Part shown: positions 10,723-22,982 of the stretch, in pieces
Numbering within the stretch: position 1 is the first letter of the stretch
How the letters are laid out: each line of letters opens with the position of its first letter
Origin: Halicephalobus mephisto
Lineage: Eukaryota > Nematoda > Chromadorea > Rhabditida > Panagrolaimidae
Length of the DNA stretch: 64,000 nucleotides
Assembly (NCBI GenBank): GCA_009193035.1
Contig: SWDT01000061.1
Coordinates: 495,025 to 559,024, forward strand
Reading direction: 5' to 3'
Position numbers and translations under genes: made by a program
The notes under the pieces: generated by a model
The model's input: only the letters and a program-made list of their open reading frames with translations
What the model was told of the DNA's origin: nothing
The model's database searches: none

Positions 10723-13700
10723 GTGAGTAGGGCAACAATCAATACCACCTGTCTCTCGTACTTTATACAAGTTACTCAGTCTAAGGCCATTCCACATGAA
10801 AATACCTCATAAGACATACATATCGTTGAACTTAGAAATATGGAGTTTCGAAATCTCATGTAAGGTATACAATAAGTTTATCTAAAGGTATTCTATCTGG
10901 GAATCTCATAATAGGTGTATGTATTGTTCTAAGTGAAGGTATTATGTCTGGAAATCTCATAATAGGTGTATATATCATACAATTTAAAGGTATTCTATCT
11001 GGAAATCTCATATAAGGCATATGTATTGTTCTAAGTGAAAGTATTCAGTCTGGAAATCTCATAATAGGTATATTTATCATTCTAAGTGAAGGTATTCAGT
11101 CCGGAAATCTCATATAAGGCATATATATATCACAATTTAAAGATATTCTGTCTGAGTATCTCATAATAGATATATATCATACAATTTAAAGGTATTCTGC
11201 CTGGGAATCTCATAATAGATATATATCACACAATTTAAAGGTATTCAGTCTGGAAATCTCATAATAGATATATATCACAATTTAAAGGTATTCAGTCTGG
11301 AAATCTACTAAGTATGTATATCGTTGCATCTAAAAATATCCTGCCTGGAAATCTCATGTAAAGTATGGATATCGCACAATTTAAAAGTATTCTGCCTGGA
11401 AATCTCTCATAAGACATACATCATTGTGTCTAAAAATACTCCATCTAGAAATCTCTCATACGATACATAAACCGATTGATCACATTCCATCTCGTCTGAG
11501 TTCTCTCGTAAATCTTATTAATCGTTTCATCAAAACCTATTCGATCTGATCATTGTTCATAAATTACACAAGGTGATTTGTCAAATTTCACTTTATCCAA
11601 GATAAACTTGGTTTTTTTTCAAAAAATTTTTTCAAAAAATTCTGATTTTTGATCGGCAATTTTTTGTGTTTTAGTGTATCACACATCGTTTCTTGGATCC
11701 CCACAGGCAAAGTTCGCAACGAAAATTTAATTTAATTAGTTCTATTATTTTGCAAAAAAATTATTTTTTGTCAGAATTTAAAAATTAACAAATGCAAAAA
11801 TGTTTAAAAAATTTCTTTGTTTTTGTTCATTTTTCTTTGAAAAATTCAAAAATTTCTTCGTTCTTAAATTATGTACTAATCTGACCAAAGTGCTGTCTAT
11901 AAAGTAACTAAAGTCAGAGAACTGAAGTCGTTGACCTTCCAAATGGAAAATACTATTTTTACAATTTTAAAAAATAAAAAATAAATTTCGAAAATCTTAA
12001 AAAATAAAAAAATTTTAAATTAAAAATAAAATTCAAAAATTTTACAATTTAAAAAAAATAAGAAATAAATTTCGAAAATTTTTTAATTTAAAAATTTAAA
12101 ATTAAAAAAAATAAAATTCGAAAATTTTTTAATTTAAAAAAAAATAAAAAATAAACTTCGAAAATCTTTAAAAATAAAAAATTTTAAATAAATTTCAATT
12201 TTCTTCTAATTTAAAAAAAATGGAAAAATTTTAAAATATTTTCAGTGTCCTACTGTGTCGGAGTGAATTTTTGAATTTTTAAATTTCTTAAAATTCTCCA
12301 ATAATTTCCGGCCAAAAAAGTTCTAAAAAATTTCTGAAGGAAATTCCAAATTAATGCTAAAAATAGAATTTTCAATTTTCTTGGATTCTAGTTTGACCCA
12401 AAATTGTAACTTCGAAGTAATTATTTTTTTTAAATTTTTTTATAAAATTAATTTTCTAATTTTTTTTATAAAATTATTTTTTTTTATAAAATTATTTTTT
12501 TTATTTTTGAAAATTTGGCAAAAAATTAATTTTTTTTAATCCAGATTTATGTCGTCGAAGTTATGATGACTGGTTTTTGAACTCTCTTAAGATTACGGTA
12601 AATGGTTTTTTTAAGAAAAAAAATAAGATTCAACTTTTGTGATTTCCGTCCAAATTTTACGGCGATTTTTGGGGAAATCCTGTTCTTGAATCAGAAGTCG
12701 TAAAATTCAGAAAAGTCATTTTTCCGATTTTTTCAAAGAACGATTACCTTAAAAAATCACGTGAATGCTCTTAATTGATTTGGAAATAATTTTTTATTTT
12801 GTCGAATATACGGAAAATTGATTTTTGATCAATTTTGAAAAAAAAACTTTTTTTTGCCAGATCTGGAGCAGTCAATCAATTTTCGCAAATCCAGACAGGA
12901 AAAAACAAGTCGCAATTTGTCTTTTTGCAAAAAACTTGGGGATTTCTAATCTCGTAAAATCGGTCCGGGTCCTTGGGGAATCCGGAACTTTTATAAAAAT
13001 ATTTAAAATCGAAAAACTTGACCTTTTGTCATGGAAAATGTTTTCATCTTTCAAAAAGGATTTATGCAGGGTTTTACCCTGGATATTGGACTAATGGTCG
13101 GTGAATAACCACGAGTCAAAGACCGCCGGAAATGGAGGAATTTTAAACACATAAAATGTTTTTTAATTAAGGTCTTCTCTTTGCACTAATAGCACAATGG
13201 CCAAATAATGCGGCTCTCGGTCGGGGAGTCTCAGGTTCGGTTCCAGCTTATGTCATTTCCTCTGGAACTCTCTGCCATATGATGTTTGTCCTTACAAAAA
13301 TAATTACATTTACGCTTTTGACTTCAGTTTTGCTTTTTTCGACAAATATTGTTTCAAGCCGCTTTTTGGAAGTTGAGAAAAATGATTTATGAAGCGTGAC
13401 GAAGAGGGCTCATTGTTCCTAATGGAGATTCGAGTCCGACGTCGATCAAAGCTGGCCGTTTTCAGTTTGTTTTGGAATATTTGTAAGTCCGGGGCTGGCA
13501 CTTCATCAAAAGCAAGCATCGAAAAAGTCAGTCTCATCCGAGTAAGCAGAAGAAGACGTCGATAAGGCCGCGAGCATTCGAGGAGCAACAGCTTCAAGTT
13601 GGCAGCTGCTGAATAACTCAACTCTCGACTAACAAAATTTTTTCTGCGCTAGAAATTTTGTATGAAATCAATAGATGAAAAATTTATATTTTTTATTAAG

Positions 13701-13737
13701 AAATTTTATTTTAAAAATTATTATTTTTTATTACTGA
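10723..13737. other. Intron of cassette B transcripts and upstream region of cassette C
   Basis: It begins with a 750-bp tandem array (10740-11480), then A+T-rich DNA. A longer balanced-composition block at about 13060-13630 precedes cassette C and is the best candidate for its promoter or leader. That block also holds a degenerate tRNA-like segment at about 13185-13255. No coding exon was recognised. Confidence 0.55.
10740..11480. repeat. ~55-60-bp intronic tandem array (GGAAATCTCATAATAGGTAT)
   Basis: About twelve to fourteen diverged units, each with AGGTATTCTGTCTGG, AAATCTCATAATAGGTATAT and a spacer ATCATNCAATTTAA or TTCTAAGTGA. It starts 20-80 bases after the cassette B donor, so it lies within the cassette B intron. 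Confidence 0.85.
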
Positions 13738-16700
13738 ATGCGGATGCTTCTGTTAGCCACGGTGCTGGTCCTCGTCGAGAGCAGGGCCAGACGGGGGTCT
13801 TTGGAGCTCTTCAAGGACGTGGATTCAGGATATTCCCCTAGATTTCCGATAAATATTGTTGTTGGACTTCCTGAAGAAGAAGGATCACCTTTACGAAATC
13901 CCTTCAAACTCACCATCGGAAAGGCCAGACCCGTCTTCGAAGTCGCCATTGAAGACATCTACCACAAGCGGAAACTGCTGCCTCCGGGCGCGTTCAGATG
14001 GGACTACGAAGACACCGCACTTTCGGATGCAATTGGACCTCAGAAAATCGTCGATCAATACTGTAATCAATCTGTAGATGCCGTTATGGGAATGGCATAC
14101 GTCTTCGCTTTAGCCCCTGTGGCAAGGATGAGCCAATTCTGGGGGAACGGAGTGCCCGTGTTCACCACTTCGGCGATGGTGGACGAACTAGGGGACAGGA
14201 CCTCCTTTCCGCTCTTGACCCGATTGATGGGGACTTACAGAACTCTCGCCAGAATGGTCCTAAAATTAGTTCAACGATTAAATTGGAGAAGATTTCATTT
14301 TTTTTTCAATGATCAAGCTGTTCATGGAAATTCCCAAGGAAGAAGCGAATGTTTTTTTTCTTTAAATGCCATAAAAAACGTTTTTAATCACGAACCTAAC
14401 ATTGTCTGGACGGTCGAAATGTTTTCTGAACAAACAATAACAAGAGACAAATTTACTGTATTACTGAAGAAAGCTTCGCTTTTGACCAACAGTAAGCAAG
14501 TGTCAATTTCCCGAGTCTTTCGAGTCTTTCAAATTCAATTATTTTTTACTTCTTGACTCAAAAAAAAATCCGATTTTTAAAAGCATTTTTGAAATTTGGC
14601 CATTGTCTAAAAATGGAAACAATTGAATTTTCTTTTTTGCAAAATTTCACTCAATGGGGAATTCGAAAATTAATTTAATTTTTTTCAGTGATTATATTGT
14701 GCGCAAGTCCGGATACTGTAAGAGAGATCATGTTGTCGGCCCATGATCTCGGAATGGCGACCTCAGGCGAATACGTGTTCATCAATATTGATGTTTCTAC
14801 GGGGTAAGAATTTTTTTAAAAATAAATGTTAAAAAATAATTTTTTAAAAATAATTTTTAAAAAATAATTTTTTTTAAAATAATTTTTCAAAAATAAATTT
14901 TTTTAAAAATAAATGTTAAAAAATAATTTTTTAAAAATATTTTTTTTAAATAAATTTTTAAAAATAATTTTTTTAAAAATAAATTTTAAAAAATAATTTT
15001 CTTTAAAATAATTTTTTTTTAAAATAAATTTTTTAAAATTATTTCAGTTCTCATGCGGAAAAGCCTTGGATCCGGGCAAATGACACAAATTCTCCTGAAA
15101 ATGAAAAAGCAAAAGAAGCTTACAAGGCTCTCAAAACGATTTCCTTGAGGAGGAGTGACTTGGACGAATACAAAAATTTCGAAAGTAGGGTCAAGGAACG
15201 GGCGGAGAAAAAGTACAACTACTCTGCCAAAACCGGAAAAGAGTACGAGGTCAGTTCAGGGTACTGGGGTACTAGGTACTAGGGTGTTCTGGTACTGGGG
15301 TACTAGGGTACTAAGGTGTTAGAATCCCAAATTACCAGGATGCTGAAATACCGAGTTACTGAGATACTAGACTACTAGGGTACTAGGGTACTTCACCATT
15401 AGGGTACTAGGGTACTTTACTATTAGGGTACTAGGGTACTAAGGTGTTGGAATCCCAAATTACCAGGATGCTGAAATACCGAGTTACTGAGATATTAGAC
15501 TACTAGGGTATTAGGGTACTTTACCATTAGGGTACTAGGGTACTGGGATATGGCTTAGGTTTTTGGAAAAATTTACTTATTTTTTTATTTCAAAAAATGA
15601 TTATTGTGTAATTTTGGGTGTATATTGTAGGAAATCTTTTGGCATTTGTTACTAGATTCGCTGATTAGCCGGATTTGCTGCTTCAGTCGGAAGTGGCCAG
15701 TTCGTAAGCGCATGAGAATTCACTCCCGATGGACGGAAAATAACCGATTTTAGGTATCCATGGAAAATCCGACATCATACGTTATTTATAATAAAATTAA
15801 AAAATGAAATTTATTTTACAATTTATTTCGAATGAATTGGCAGTGATAATAATTTTAAAAAATTAAAAACAAAAGCACGCTTACCGTATTTTTCAGGAAT
15901 TTTCGCGGTAGAAGCCAATTCGCGTTTTGCATCGTCGGAGGTCTTCATTAAATCCACTAGTTACCGTACTCAAAATTCCCTATTTCAAATTTCAAATTTC
16001 AAATTTTAAAAATCAATAAAAATTTAAAAATGCAATTTTCCGTCCGAGAGTTTTTTATTAAATTTTTTATTTTAAAAAAAATTTAAAAATTCGTTTTTAA
16101 TTAATTTCGATATTCTTAGAATCCCCAAGTTGCATTTTATCATTTCATATATTTTTGAAAAATTAAAAAAGCGATTTTGAATAAAATTGAAAAAAAATTT
16201 TAAACATAAAAATCGCAATAAAAAATATATTATTTTTTGTCCATTTTTATATTTTTAGAACACCCGGAAGTTTTTTTATGTTTTTTACAAATTTTTACAT
16301 AAAAATATTTAAAATTAAAAATGTTTATAAAGATTGAAAAAAAAGTTAAAAATTTCAATAAAAATTTTATTTTTTTTAAATTTTTATATTTTTAAATACC
16401 CGGAAGTTTTTTCATATTTTTTACAAATTTTTACATAAAAATAATTAAAATTAAAAATGTTTATAAAGATTGAAAAAAAAGTTAAAAATTTTCAAACTTA
16501 AAAATTTTGTTTTTTTTTTAAATTTTTATATTTTTAAATACCCGGAAGTTTTTTATGTTTTTTCATATTTCTATATAAAAATAATTAAAATTAAAAATGT
16601 TTATTAAAGTTGAAAATTTAAAATTTTTGAATGACTCCCGAACGGAAAATTTTTTTCCTTGTTAGTTCTCGAAATTACCTCTGGATGCTTGCGATGTCCA

Positions 16701-19700
16701 ATTGTCTTTCGCTATTCATCCAGAACAATTTTATTTTCTAACGTCACCAGAATTACAGAAAGCAGTCAAATTTTCAAACGGCACGCTCCATTGAAACTTC
16801 CCTCGGGCGTCTAACTCGAGAGCGAAGGGAAGTAAATTTGTGCAAAAAAAAAAAATTTTTTGAACATATTCACTTTAGGAAGACAAATTGGGATTTGACA
16901 TTAATTTTAATTAGAAAAAAAAAATATTTGGAAAATTTTAGATGAACAACTTCATCAGCGCCTTCTACGACGCCGTGTTACTGTATGCCATAGCGTTGAA
17001 CGAGACCTTGGCAGAGGGCCTGGACCCCCGGAACGGGAGGAACATCACTTCTAAGATGTGGAATAGGACCTTCGTCGGCATCACTGGCAATGTTTCAATC
17101 GATCAGAATGGAGACAGATATTCGGATTACTCTCTTCTCGATCTTGATCCTACTCAGGACAAATTTGTCGAAGTTGCTTATTATTCCGGGGCTCAGAACG
17201 CCTTGAGACAGATGACGGAGTTTCACTGGGTCGGCGGCAGTCCCCCTAAGGACTCCCCCATCTGCGGCTGGGACCACTCCAAGTGCGACACCGGCATCCC
17301 CCTGTACACCTGGCTTCTGATCGCCTCATTCGTGATCATACTTTTCCTTCTGATCGGTTTCGGATTTTTCTACAGAAGATACAGACTCGAGAGAGAACTG
17401 GCCGCCATGAGCTGGAAAATCAGATGGGAAGAACTGGAGGGCGATGACGTCAGCAGAAAAGAAAGAAAAAAGAAAAGATCCAGGAAAATGGACATATATA
17501 ATCATCCGGATCAATCTGAAGCCCTCCTGAGATCCAACTCCAGGGTTAGTATCACTAGCGATAAGGTTGGTTCATTAACAAGCTACAAGGACTAAACAAG
17601 GATTAAGTGCTTCGAAAAAGCCGGGATCTCGCTTTGGTTGTTTTAATTAACAATTATTACTTTAACAAAAATAATTATAAAACAATTAACATTCCAGCTT
17701 TTTCGAAAATGTTCAATTTTCTAGACTAGAATTTAGTAAAAGCTTCTAGAATTTTTTGAAAATTTCTGAATTTTTTTAAAATTTTATATTTTTTTGAAAA
17801 TTTCTGAATTTTTTGAGAATTTTATATTTTTTTTTAAATTTTATATATTTTTTTTAAATTTTATATATTTTTTTTAAATTTTATATATTTTTGAAAATTT
17901 CTGAATTTTTTGAGAATTTTATATTTTTTAAAATTTTATATTTTTTTTTTAATTTTATATTTTTTTGAAAAATTTTATATATTTTGAAAATTTTATATTT
18001 TTTTGAAAATTTTATATATTTTTGAAAAATTTTATATTTTTTAAATTCTTAAACTTTCTGCTGAAATTAATTTTTAACAAACTAATCACTTCTGTTGCTT
18101 TTTTTTCTTTCATTTCCTGAATCTTCAAGGATCTTCTGGAATTTATTATTTATCGCATTTTGCTTTTTCTAGTTCGTCGAAGACAACCTGGACATCATCG
18201 CTGAGAGGATGAGACTGGTGAGTGGAGTCTTGTGAAGTTCAATGCTCCGTTTTTACCGAAGTTCATGGTCAGAGTTCGAAGTTGAATTTTAGACTTTTCG
18301 CGCTGAGATATAACTGTTCAGAATTTTGGACTTTTCGCGCTGGGACATAATTGTTCAGAATTTTGGACTTTTCGCGCTGGGACATAATTGTTCAGAATTT
18401 TGGACTTTTCGCGCTGGGACATAACTGTTCAGAATTTTGGACTTTTCGCGCTGAAACATAACTATATAAAATTTTGATTTTTCACGCTGAAATATAATTA
18501 TATAAAATTTTGACTTTTCACGCTGAAATATAACTATGTAAAATTTTGACTTTTCACGCTGAAATATAACTATGTAAAATTTTGACTTTTCGTGGTGAGA
18601 CGCAAGATTGGGTTTTGGTTCTAATATTGATATATCAACTTTTATCAATTTGGGCAAGATATGCTTTTAAAAATGGGAAATTTTGAATTTTTTCTTAAAG
18701 CGAAGAATCCAAATTTCGACTTTAAGCTCTGACGGTTGACTTTGACGAAACTGAGCTCCGGAGTGCTTCTTCTGTCCCCCAGAATCTTCGCTTTTGCACT
18801 TTTAGTATTTTTGAATTTTTGTTTTTTGTTTTTTGTGGTATTAATCGTGATTTCATCGTCTATTAATCATATTAATATATGAATTTTTGAGATTGAAGTT
18901 TGTAGTGAAGTTTTCTCAGAGTGTAATCTTTAAAACCTCCTGAAACTTTCCCCATATTTTTATTTTTCAGAGAAGCAGTTCATCTGGAGCCACACGGAAG
19001 ATCTCAGCTTTGATTGATAGGAAATTTTCAATTTTCACCAGAAAACGAAGTTCGCCGACGGGAGAAAAAATAATCGAAAATAACCATCATTCGGTGCGTG
19101 TTTTTCCACTGTTCTGATTTTTTCACATTTGTTTATTTCATTTTTTTTTTAAATTTTATAAAAAATTGTATAATTTTATAAATTTCAGAATTATAATGAT
19201 GAAAGAAATAATACAAGTTCTCCGTCAAATAGCAATTCCAATTCGAACAAGAAGAAAAACAGCGCCGAAGACGACTATGAAGCAAAGAAGTCCGTCACGT
19301 CGAAAAACAGAAAGATGAGCATAGGGATCTACAGCGTCAAAAGCGGCGGAAGTGTCGAAACAATTCAGATGGGAAATAACGCTCAAATTTTCACTCAGAC
19401 GTTCAATTATCGAGGACAAGTCGTGGCTATTAAGCGACTCAACATCGACATGAAGAAATACCCGAAATTAGAGCTCTCGAGGAAACTTCTGATGGAATTT
19501 AAAATTATGAAAGATCTTCAACATGATCACATCACCAGATTCGCCGGTGCTTGTGTGGATCCCCCTAATTACTGTATTGTTACAGAGTACTGCCCCAAGG
19601 GATCTCTGGAAGACATTTTAGAAAACGAAAAAATAAAATTGGACAAAATGATGAAATATTCTCTTCTTCATGATTTGGTCAAAGGAATGTATTTCCTTCA

Positions 19701-22089
19701 CAGCAGCGAAATCAAATCTCACGGAAATTTGAAAACTTCAAACTGCGTCGTCGACAGCAGATTCGTTCTGAAAGTTACTGATTTCGGTCTGGCCGAGCTC
19801 CACGCGATGGAAGACCCCACTGCAGAAGATCTCGAAAGCCACCGTTACTACAAAAGTGAGTTTTTGTAAATTAAAAATTATTAAACTTTTTTAAAATTCT
19901 AAAATTTAAAATTTCCAAACTTTTTCAAAATTCTGAAATTTAAAATTTCTAAACTTTTAAAATTCTAAAATTAAAAATTATTAAACTTTTTCAAAATTCT
20001 AAAATTTAAAATTTCTAAACTTTTTTAAAATTCTGAAATTTAAAATTTTATGGGAAATTCTAGAATTTTAAATCACAGTAGGTTTTTAAAATTAGAATTT
20101 TTTAGGATTTTGGAAAATTTGAAAACTTTGATTTTTGAATCTTTTGGAAATTATTAGAGGATTCTGGAATTTTTGAGAATTTTCTAGAATGTTTTAAAAT
20201 TTTATATAATTTCTAAAATTTTATATAATTTCTAAAATTTTATATAATTTCTTAAATTTTATGTAATTTCTAAAATTTTATATAATTTCTTAAAACTTTG
20301 AAAATTTTCCGAAAATTTTTATCGAAATTATTTCGGAAAAAAACGTTTTTGATTTTGCTTATTTTTGTGATTGATGAATTGGGAATTTTCAGAGAAACAA
20401 TGGACAGCTCCGGAACTCCTGAGAATGTCGGAAATACCTCCGAAGGGGACTCAGAAGGGCGATGTCTACAGTTTCGCCCTGATTCTCCACGAGATGCTCT
20501 ACAGGAAAGGCCCGTTTTACAGAGGAGAGGACGACACTCCAGGCCCTAAGGAAATCATCGACAATTTAGTCAAAATGCCGATTAGTGAAGATAATCTTTA
20601 TCGTCCGATTATTCCAGAAAATTCTCCCGTTGATGATCATCCAGAAACTGTGAAAAAATTAATCGATTTGATGGTGACATGTTGGGCTGAGAATCCTCAT
20701 GAACGGCCAGAATTCAGTGTTATTAGAAAAATCGTGCATTCTTTGAACAAAGACAACGAAACTTCGAATCTTGTGGACAATCTTCTGAAACGTATGGAAC
20801 AGTACGCCACGAATCTGGAAGGCTTGGTCGAAGAACGAACTCAAGAGTACTTGGCGGAGAAGAAAAAAGTCGAGGATCTGCTTCATCAGCTTCTGCCGCC
20901 TTCTGTGGCGGACCAGTTGATCGCCGGGAACGCTGTTCAAGCAGAATCCTACGATTGTGTGACGATTTACTTTTCGGATATTGTTGGATTTACTGCTTTG
21001 TCTTCTAAGTCCACTCCGATGCAAGTGGTCACTCTTCTGAACGACCTTTATCTCGCTTTCGACGGAGTTGTTGACAATTTCAAAGTCTACAAAGTAGAAA
21101 CAATTGGAGACGCTTATATGGTGGTTTCTGGACTTCCGGAAAGAAGAGACGATCACGCTTCGCAAATTGCTCAAATGTCTCTCGCCTTGCTCCACAAAGT
21201 TAAGAATTTCGTCATCAGACATCGGCCAAATGAACAACTTAAGTTAAGAATCGGAATGCATTCTGGAAGTGTCGTCGCTGGAGTCGTCGGCTCCAAGATG
21301 CCGAGGTATTGTCTCTTCGGGGATACTGTAAATACTGCCAGCAGAATGGAATCTAATGGACTTCGTGAGTTTTCTAAAATTTCTTATTTAAAATTTTTTT
21401 ATTTTTAAAGTTTTTAATTTTTTTTTTTAACTTTTAAAAATTTTAATTTTTAAGATTTTTAAAATTTGTTTTTTATTTTTTTTAACTTTTTAAAATTTTT
21501 CTTATTTTAGAATTTAAAATAATTTTTTTATTTTTATAATTAACAAAAAATTTTTATTTTTAGAATTTAAAAAATTTTTTATTTTTATGGTAATTTTAGC
21601 TCTGAGGATCCACGTCTCCACCGACACCAAAGAAATTTTATCCAAAGATCCATTGTTCCATCTGGAACTCCGAGGTCAAATTGAAATGAAAGGAAAGGGG
21701 TTACAGACGACTTATTGGTTAAAAAGTCACGGTACTGTTTAAATTTAAATAATTTTTAATTTTTTTATATTTTTAAAAATTAAAATTTTTGGATTAAATA
21801 TTTTCAAAAGTAAATTTTTTAAAAATATTTGACAAATTTTTATTAATTCTATTTTTGAAAAAAAATTAAATTTATTTTTTAATTTTTAAAAATTCTTTAT
21901 TATTTTTGATTTGAAAAAAATAAATTTTTAAATTTTATGAATTTTTATAAATTATATTTTTGAAAAAATTAAATTTATTTTTTAATTTTTTATTTGAAAA
22001 AATTAAATTTTTAAATTTTATGAATTTAAAAAAAATTTGTTTTTTCAGGTACGACCCAAGTCCCGGACTTTGGCCCCGAGTACCGTTAG
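13738..22089 (+). CDS. gcy-28: Receptor-type guanylate cyclase (ANF/natriuretic-peptide-receptor class), cassette C isoform
   Basis: One-pass membrane receptor making cGMP from GTP. Exons: 13738-14491, 14689-14803, 15048-15249, 16942-17544, 18173-18217, 18971-19093, 19189-19855, 20393-21364, 21600-21731, 22049-22089; all phases agree and give 1217 residues. Domains: signal peptide 1-17; ANF-receptor ligand-binding domain to about 470; TM about 478-501 ([20 protein letters not shown]); juxtamembrane SWKIRWEE; an unusually long Ser/Asn/Lys-rich insert about 559-655; kinase-homology domain with VAIK Lys696, HGN in place of HRD (Asn794) and DFG at 812; coiled-coil/HNOBA linker; class III cyclase with metal Asp1032 (FSDIVGF) and Asp1076 (ETIGDAY), guanine-specifying Glu1072 and Cys1143, and Asn1150/Arg1154. 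It should be an active homodimeric cyclase with a pseudokinase domain. The symbol rests on the NPR-like kinase-homology motif [18 protein letters not shown] and the multi-promoter layout; orthology was not tested. Confidence 0.85.
14689..22089 (+). CDS. Constant exons shared by all three receptor cassettes
   Basis: The first constant exon (14689-14803) begins in phase 1 and encodes [20 protein letters not shown], the second half of the ligand-binding fold. All three cassettes end in phase 1 (A at 1651, B at 10722, C at 14491), so each can be joined without a frameshift; the codon formed at the join is GTG (A, B) or ATG (C). The next exons carry the membrane-proximal binding domain ([24 protein letters not shown]), the TM and the cytoplasmic domains. 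Known from the family: C. elegans gcy-28 is reported to make isoforms with different N-termini. That all three cassettes are used here is inference. Confidence 0.7.
15250..15560. repeat. GGGTACTAGGGTACT intronic minisatellite
   Basis: Many GGGTACTAGGGTACT and TTACCATTAGGG words inside a ~155-bp higher-order unit that is repeated about twice (it also has AATCCCAAATTACCAGGATG). It lies directly after the donor of the exon ending at 15249, inside the 1.7-kb intron. The rest of that intron (15600-16941) holds two balanced islands, near 15650-15960 and 16670-16840, without recognisable exons. Confidence 0.85.
18290..18600. repeat. ~37-bp array (CTTTTCGCGCTGGGACATAA) in a receptor intron
   Basis: About eight units of TTTTGGACTTTTCGCGCTGG plus GACATAACTGTTCAGAA, drifting to TTTTCACGCTGAAATATAA at the right end. 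It lies in the intron between the 15-codon and 41-codon juxtamembrane exons. The word is close to the TTCGTGGTGGGATATAA array at 25.7-26.1 kb. Confidence 0.85.
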
Positions 22090-22982
22090 CCTTCTCATTC
22101 GTTGAATGTTTTTCCGGTCGCTTTCCAACCAATCATCAACACGGGTTTTCTTTGATAAATTGGAATCTGGAATCAGGCTCAAAACATACGGTTCCCAGCC
22201 TGAAAATGAATTACTGGGAATTAATCTCTAAACTCGGTTCATTTTTATTTCTGTAAAAATGGTTCAAAAGTTATAAAAAAATTACTCTCAAAGTGGAAAA
22301 AATACAGTACACTGCGGAGGAAATTGTAATTTGATCGATTTCAAAAAGTTGGAAAATAATGTGAAAAATTCTGTGGTTCATATTATCAAAGTTGACAGAG
22401 TTCGAGATCGAAGTCAATAGTCAAAGTCGATCACTAAAGTTCGAGGTTGAAACTCATCAAAATTAGACTTCCAAGTTCATCATCAAAGTTCGAGGTCGAA
22501 GTTAATAGTCAAAGTTAAGAATCAAAGTTCGAAGTCAAAGTTGATCATCAAAGTTCGAAGTTGAAGTTAATAGTCAAAGTTCGGAGTCAAAATTCAACCT
22601 CAAAGTTTATTAAAATCAAACTTCCAAATTGACCGAAAAATTTCAACCTCAAAGTTCATCATCAAAGTTCAACCTCAAAATTCATTATCAAAGTTAACCA
22701 TCAAAGTTAACCATCAAAGTTCAACTTTCAAGTTCAAAGTCAAAGTTCATCATCAATTTTTGTAATATGAAGCATTGATGTGAAAGAATATTTCTTTCTA
22801 ATTTTTAATTTAAAAAACAATACTTTTTATTTTTAAAAGAATAAAAAAAAATTTTCATTTAAAAAACAATGGTTTTTATTTTTAAAACAATAAAAAAAAT
22901 AAAATTTTTTAATTTAAAAAAATTAGAATTAATAATTTAAAAAAAAATAAAATTTTTTAATTTAAAAAAAAAGTAAAAGTTT
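22090..22982. other. Convergent 3' region between receptor and cysteine-rich gene
   Basis: No gene was seen. A degenerate array at about 22380-22760 repeats AAAGTTCGAGGTCGAAGT and AAAGTTCATCATCAAAGTT words (unit about 20-40 bp). Similar wording appears near 55560-55700 inside the SLC6 gene. The right end is A-rich up to the stop codon of the minus-strand gene at 22983. Confidence 0.6.

Noticed and set aside
13310..13621. 103-codon minus-strand frame upstream of cassette C
   Set aside because: It has no signal peptide, domain or good splice signal; it more likely reflects the balanced composition of a promoter region.
15250..15560. Telomere-like GGGTACTAGGG words
   Set aside because: Not the nematode telomere repeat TTAGGC; it is an interior intronic minisatellite.
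18355..18657. 100-codon minus-strand frame with repeated [12 protein letters not shown]
   Set aside because: A direct translation of the 37-bp intronic array.
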